Assembly (NCBI GenBank): GCA_028023455.1
Contig: JAQFVV010012447.1
Coordinates: 64,001-128,000, forward strand
Reading direction: 5' to 3'
DNA: 64,000 nucleotides
Source: Epiperipatus broadwayi
Lineage: Eukaryota > Onychophora > Udeonychophora > Euonychophora > Peripatidae
Shown: piece by piece, positions 58,965-64,000 of the stretch
How the letters are laid out: each line of letters starts with the position of its first letter
How positions within the stretch are numbered: position 1 is the first letter of the stretch
Notes under the pieces: model-generated
What the model saw: only the letters and a program-made list of their open reading frames with translations
Database searches by the model: none
What the model was told of the DNA's origin: nothing
Program-made: the position numbers and the translations under genes

Positions 58965-59345
58965 CATCTTGTGTAAGCTTTGGTAATCAATAGATGCCAG
59001 ATGGTAGTATTTAATAAAGTTCTATCTTGTGGTGTCCTATCCAAATATCCTCAGATTAATTTCTATCTTATGGTTTTCATCAATGTGAAGTTTGATTTTT
59101 GATCTATTGCACTTTTTCTCCAATAGTTATTTTTACTCTTTTTTTAATATTGAAGCTTATAGCCCAAACTGAAAAACTTATTAGATTTTTTTAAATCTGA
59201 GTCTATTTGCTTGTATAGTTATATAGATTTGAAACAAGTTCAATTTCTAAAAATTATGGTGGCCTTAGTTTTTTTATAATCTCAGTCACCTTTATTCTTT
59301 GACCAGAATTTATATTAAACCAATAAGACATCACTGGATCATTAA
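58965..59345 (+). repeat. F1 repeat, heavily decayed
   Basis: Recognisable in order: 'ggtaatcaatagatgccaga', 'gtcctatccaaatatcctca', 'gtgaagttt', 'agcccaaactgaaaaactta', 'tatagattt' and 'aagacatcactggatcatt'. It preserves the middle section present in the long copy at 33541-34595, so it derives from a full-length F1. Confidence 0.55.
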
Positions 59346-59439
59346 AATATCATGTGAGATTTGCTTACATATTTCACTACCTATTAGCAATTTTCTTTCA
59401 ATTCCCAATATGGATTATGCTACCTAGTAAAAGCTTTAA

Positions 59440-59760
59440 TAAAGAATAAATGCTAGCGGGAAATGCTTAGTAGACTCTTATACAGTGCTGACTTATTCAA
59501 ATATCTATACACTAATTTCTAGCTTATAAATTTCATCAGTGTGAATCTTTTAATTTTTTTGGATTTTTTTATTTAACAATGGCACTTGGAGTTTTAGATC
59601 TAATGCAAACTTTCCTTTAGCATCTGTTATATATTTTTTATTATTCTATCATGCTACCAGTCTAAACTGAAACACTTAATTTTTTTTAAAAATTTAAGCC
59701 TATTTGTTTGCATAGTTCCAAAGATCTTAAATTAGTTAAATTTCTAGAAAATTATGCTAA
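59440..59760 (+). repeat. F1 repeat, second decayed copy
   Basis: Follows the neighbour closely ('actaatttctagctta', 'ttcatcagtgtgaat', 'gtctaaactgaaacactta', 'tttgcatagtt'). Possibly a local duplicate of 58965-59345. Confidence 0.5.
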
Positions 59761-59849
59761 TTAATAGCAATATGCAAGCAAAATTAATGTGATGACTAAT
59801 TGGTTTATTTAATTTTGAAAGCCATGTAATGTGATATACCTATATATAT

Positions 59850-60290
59850 ATATTATAACAGAACCGTGGGGTACACCATATGATGACGTGAATACGACTC
59901 AGTGTTTGGATGATTTAAATACTATGTGTCAACCAATCTACAACAAGTCATATCCTAAATTTATGATTTGACAGCATATTTGGGTGCATCAGATGTTACT
60001 GAATCAGGAATGGCATATAACAAAGGGAGCGCATCTCACTACTGTCAGACCTAAGCCTTTGAGTAGGATGTTAAAGATGTCACAATGAAATGCCTAGTTC
60101 TAAATCGCATCTACTTTTAGTATGCTATCTCATAATTTACTTACAATATTTCAATATGACCTAGACTAATGCAGATTCATAACATCTCCCTTTTTAGGCC
60201 CCATTACACCACAGAATTCAAACTCAGGGAGTTCTTGGAGTCAGCTCTCTTCAGGGATGGACTTACTCAATTATTAACCAAATATGCCTA
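59850..60290 (-). mobile_element. Possible LTR-retrotransposon 3' end relic
   Basis: On the minus strand, a purine tract 'aaaaagggaga' (60185-60195) is followed by TGTTATGAATCTGC, the arrangement of polypurine tract plus LTR start seen in copia-like elements. If correct, an LTR occupies about 59850-60184 and the internal 3' end lies to the right. This stretch is less AT-rich than its surroundings. No coding motif and no second LTR were found, and the outer LTR boundary is not clear. Confidence 0.35.
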
Positions 60291-60329
60291 TGTATAAGCA
60301 TAGATATAGAAAAATACTGATGATGATCA

Positions 60330-60497
60330 ATTATTTAAAAGAGCAAGACATAATGATGATGATGATCATCAAACCTTTAATGGTGTAAATTCATAATGTG
60401 ATGATGAAACTTTTAATGATATAAGTGCACAATAATGATGGTGATGATCAAACATCTAGTGGTATCAATGCGCAATGATGATGGTGATGATCAAACA
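60330..60497. repeat. Short minisatellite, units of about 50-56 bp
   Basis: 'gatgatgatcatcaaac' ... 'atgatgatggtgatgatcaa' with 'ggt.taaatt' or 'ggtatcaatg' linkers, about three to four units. GAT trinucleotide core. Confidence 0.7.
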
Positions 60498-63006
60498 GAG
60501 ATCAGATTGGTTTAAACAACTTAATAGTTTATTAACAACATATATAATAAATATTTACAAACAAAAAATAATAAAATAAATAAATATTCGGTTATCAAGA
60601 ATGGTTTTCTATCATTTTGATGGCTTCACACAACAGAAACAAAATAATTTGAAGTACATTATATACAAAATTATATTATATTATTCATTAAATATATACA
60701 TAAAACAAAAAAAAAAGAAAAAGCAAAATGAGAGTTCACTAATTCTAAAACTACCCCAATTAATGTAATTATTAGAATGATATTTTTAGGTTAGGGTAAA
60801 TATATTTATAACTATTTTTTTTATTAAAATATATATATATAGCTCCACTCCCATCTATATGTGTGTGTAAGTCATAGTAAAAATTAATGATAGATACGAA
60901 CAAGACCATTCACTCAGTGGGTTAATTGTGCACTCGGAAATAAACAAAAAAAATTACAAGTAAATATTATTAAAACTTATTAGTAAATAATAGTTTTGTT
61001 TGTCCTAAAGTTTGCCCTTAATGTTAAATATATGAAAACCTTACTTGAAGTCGCCTTGATGGATCAATGTTGAATTTCCAGAGGAATCTGTAAATTTACT
61101 TTTATTAAAAATAATACATATTAATTGATTATGATTCTTTTTTTAAAATACATCAACATATGACACATCTATTCACTGCTCCCACTTTTAAATTGCAAGT
61201 GATCGAATTTGAAAATGAATCTTGAATACACAAAAAAAAAAAATTACAATACATAAACTTTCAAATAGAAATGATAAAAGCAAAAAAAAAATAAAAATCA
61301 CATGAATCAAAACAAAATATATTTACCTGGAGGAAAGCAAGCATTTTTTCTCCAACTAAGAGGTTATAAACTTAAATGTCAATCTCCATGTATAACGTTC
61401 CTGTTCACCACTCTATTAATATTTATATCTTTCATGCTACTTGGTTAAAAACAAACACATACCAATTATCTCTTTTGAACATATATAAATCCATTGAAGA
61501 TTGATGTTCACCAGCATTTTATAAAACAGTCATTTTGATGGAAATTTTTAAAATGACATCGAAGTTAGCTTTGGAACATCCTACAGTACTGGTTTTTTAT
61601 CTCTCACACATTGTAATGACCATTTTATCAATCACTATTAATTATATTGTAACTCCAATAGATATATGAAAATTAAAGAAACAATTAATTTCTAATATTT
61701 TCATGCTTTTTTATTATTTCTATAATAATAAATTCGAGCTTGCAGAATAAATTAAGTCATTAGTTCATTCCTGCTAATTATAAATTGAAGTTTAACTTTC
61801 CATTTTCCTTCTATCCAAATTATAAAGACTTTAGATTACTTTTAAAATATAGACATTAGAATTTTACTGTTTCTTTCCTTTTCAAACACTGTACATTTTT
61901 TCTTTTAAAAAAAATAATAAAAGACTTTTTTCTTTGTGCTGACAGTTCTGTTGTTAGACCACAAGTGAAGTAAATGCTAGATTGTCTTGTGCTAGCTAAA
62001 ATCTATTATTACAACTTAATAATATATATATATATAACATTATTATTATTTTTATTTAATCTTCATTATTGAAATTCGATCACTTAGCAACAATTTTGAC
62101 TTTGCTTATGTCTGTTCTATAAGTCAATTAATTATTATTTTAGTTAATGATATTAAATGAATAAAAGAAAAACAATTAATTTTTACCAATAGACAAACAT
62201 ATTAGTTTATATATATGTTTATATATGTATATACTTCATGTATATAAGCAGGTATGTAGGATATTTTATTTGCCTACCACTTGGTCTGAATTCAAACATT
62301 GTGAAAAAACAACTGGGACAGGTGTGAAGGTTAGTTGTAAGCCATCTCTTGCAATATATATATATATATATTCTTTAATTAGAATTAATTGTGAACTTTA
62401 TCAATCTGTTTTTTAACAAAAATTTAGCTAGTACCTATAAAATTTTATATTTAATGATTTATATTTAAATAGTTTACATATAATAGGTATTTTATGGTTG
62501 TTTAATATTAGTTGGCAAATGGATTCCATGGTAGGGTAAGCAAGAATGAAAGACCATTAAAACTGTCAATAATCAACAAATGACAACTGCTTGTGAATAA
62601 TATTTATTTCCCAATTTATGTGCTTATGGAAGGTTAGTGAAGAGGTTTTCCTATAAAGCAGATCATTGGAAAGATATTTTCCTGACTACATTAATGTAAC
62701 AAGTATTGTTTAGTAGTGGTGTTGGAAGAATGACAGATTTTGGAGCTTAAATTCTGCAGTCCAGGTCCATCACTTTAGGAATTCCCAAGAGATAAACTTT
62801 TGAATATTTTTATGATATAATGTATATTTGCTACATTATTTAAATTTTGAAGACTACAAAAAAAATCATAACATTGTAAAGTTGCACTAATAAATCTATT
62901 GAAAATTTAAGAATGTTAGATTTTTTTTTAAATTAAATTTTTATTTTTGAATATTTTTTTCATAAATGTAATTAAATACTGATCAATATTTAAATTTTTG
63001 TTTCAG
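60498..63006. other. AT-rich intron-like DNA
   Basis: No supported exon. Microsatellites (AT) near 60825-60840 and 62353-62372. The 63-codon frame at 62225-62416 spans a microsatellite and is not believed. The end (62990-63006) is a T-rich tract leading into the acceptor of exon B. Confidence 0.5.
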
Positions 63007-63254
63007 CTCTCCTGTTACTCAGGTGTCGTATTATGTGCTTTCAAATCAATCTGTAGTAATCCCTGGAAAGCAAAGTCCTTTACCACCGGATCAAAAACAG
63101 CTAGAAGATTTTCTCACTGAAGAAAATTTTCCAAGATGTGATTGTCCTAGACTTTTCAAAGTCCATGGGACTTATCTAAAATTACAATGGCTGCCATTTG
63201 ATACTACAAAGATGATCCATGCTCTCAACAGGGCTTGGAAAGAAACATTGACAG
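63007..63254 (+). CDS. Internal exon B of an unrecognised host gene
   Basis: A 248-bp exon after a strong acceptor ('aatttttgtttcag', ag at 63005-63006), ending before gttaca at 63255. The donor is acceptable but weaker than exon A's. It starts with the third base of a codon and ends with the first, the same phases as exon A. About 82 residues: 'SPVTQVSYYVLSNQSVVIPG', a Pro/Gln/Asp stretch, a Cys pair 'RCDC', then 'TTKMIHALNRAWKETLTG'. The start ('VSYYVLSN.S.V') and end ('ALNRAW....G') align with exon A, so these look like two copies of one module. I do not recognise the domain. Because both exons run phase 2 to phase 1, at least one linker exon (phase 1 to 2) is needed between them. Confidence 0.7.
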
Positions 63255-63629
63255 GTTACATTCATATTAGACTGTTATTTGTTTTTTAAACATATGATTT
63301 TACAAATGTGCTTTTAAGTTACTTTTTTATTATGCAGATACCATTAGTCCCAAATCCCTAATTCCAGGTTTTTTTTAGATTTGTAAATATTTTGGATTTC
63401 AAGAACAGATTTTTTATTGTCTCAATTCAAATTCTTCAAAGACAGAGAAACAAATTTATAAGTATTTACTGAATCATTTTTTTAAATTTTTCAGTATAAA
63501 TGTATGTGCAAATTAATTTATTTATTGTAAATTGTTAAAGATCATTTTTGAATTTTTGTTTGGAAAACAATATTTTTTTAATAAATATTAAATACATTTA
63601 ATACTATGCACCTTGAGTGCTTAATTTTA
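63255..63629. other. Intron sequence after exon B
   Basis: AT-rich, nothing recognised. Confidence 0.5.
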
Positions 63630-63805
63630 CCACAAGAGGGACCTCTACAAATCTTAACACAAGATTACGACTTTAGTAGATATTGTATTTTATTGCATAT
63701 GTTCTCTCTTTTCTTCATAGCGTAAGCATGTGTTTTAAAGACCTACAGAGGTCCCTAGTGACGATTTTTTCAGACGCTCATTGCTAAGGTTTACAGCCTT
63801 GTTAA
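63630..63805. repeat. P2 palindromic repeat, diverged copy
   Basis: The left half 'agagggacctctacaaatct' and right half 'gacctacagaggtccctagt' are inverse, with 'cgtaagcatgtg' near the centre, as in 20836-21004. Inner spacer is longer (about 60 bp) and arms diverged. Confidence 0.7.
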
Positions 63806-64000
63806 AACTATTATTAATAAGCAAAGAAAATTATGAGACTGCTTGACAACAGTGATACTTGATTCTTGTATTATTATTATTTTGTGTTGAAGAAATATTT
63901 TGATTTATTCACTATACAATACAGTTAATGACAATTTAATTAGCAATCAGAAAGAAGTAACTAAATACACTTTTAAAAAAGCAACTATATATAATAAAAA
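63806..64000. other. AT-rich DNA to window end
   Basis: Nothing recognised. Confidence 0.5.

Noticed and set aside
20124-63254. Direct splicing of exon A to exon B
   Set aside because: Exon A leaves one codon base while exon B needs two, so they cannot be consecutive.

Overview
This is AT-rich, intron-dominated nuclear DNA from an invertebrate animal. The repeat content fits a lophotrochozoan, and a cephalopod mollusc is my best guess: tRNA-derived SINEs, a Penelope-like element, a CR1-like LINE whose ORF1 carries PHD and esterase domains, a Merlin transposon, and many fold-back repeats. No sequence search was possible, so the organism call is an inference.

Host gene content is sparse. Two well-supported plus-strand internal exons (20124-20380 and 63007-63254) encode similar ~83-86 residue modules, both ending in a phase-1 codon inside an 'AL..AW....G' motif. 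I do not recognise the protein. Two weaker candidate exons (17023-17155, 28060-28193) lie nearby. The 42.6 kb between the two good exons reads as intron packed with repeats.

Layout. 1-945: copies of a fold-back repeat (family F1). 3340-5117: a decayed Penelope-like element (reverse transcriptase plus GIY-YIG domain). It is split by an 8.26 kb minus-strand LTR retrotransposon (5118-13381) with 2750-bp LTRs that differ at only about 8 positions, a gag-like ORF and no pol. The Penelope frame resumes at 13386. 13429-20123: AT-rich, with one MITE. 20124-36400: exon A, a near-perfect 169-bp palindrome, two SINEs with clear target-site duplications (23906-24049, 27020-27148), a second fold-back family (F2), LINE relics and a ~1 kb inverted repeat (33541-34595). 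36400-42960: a minus-strand CR1-like LINE (ORF1, and ORF2 broken by two homopolymer frameshifts) whose 5' UTR holds two ~210-bp tandem monomers. A 1501-bp Merlin transposon with an intact transposase sits in the second monomer. 44440-45065: a 32-bp-period minisatellite. 50012-53086: a 3.07 kb solo LTR of a relative of the first LTR element. 53370-54236: a pogo/Tigger-like relic. 54587-64000: further fold-backs, SINEs, a possible LTR relic, and exon B.

The elements give a relative chronology: Penelope before the gag-only LTR element, LINE before Merlin, and F2 repeat before the tRNA-derived SINE nested in it. The three large retroelements (gag LTR element, LINE, solo LTR) are all antisense to the host exons. 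The Merlin transposase is the only long intact enzyme-coding gene in the window.
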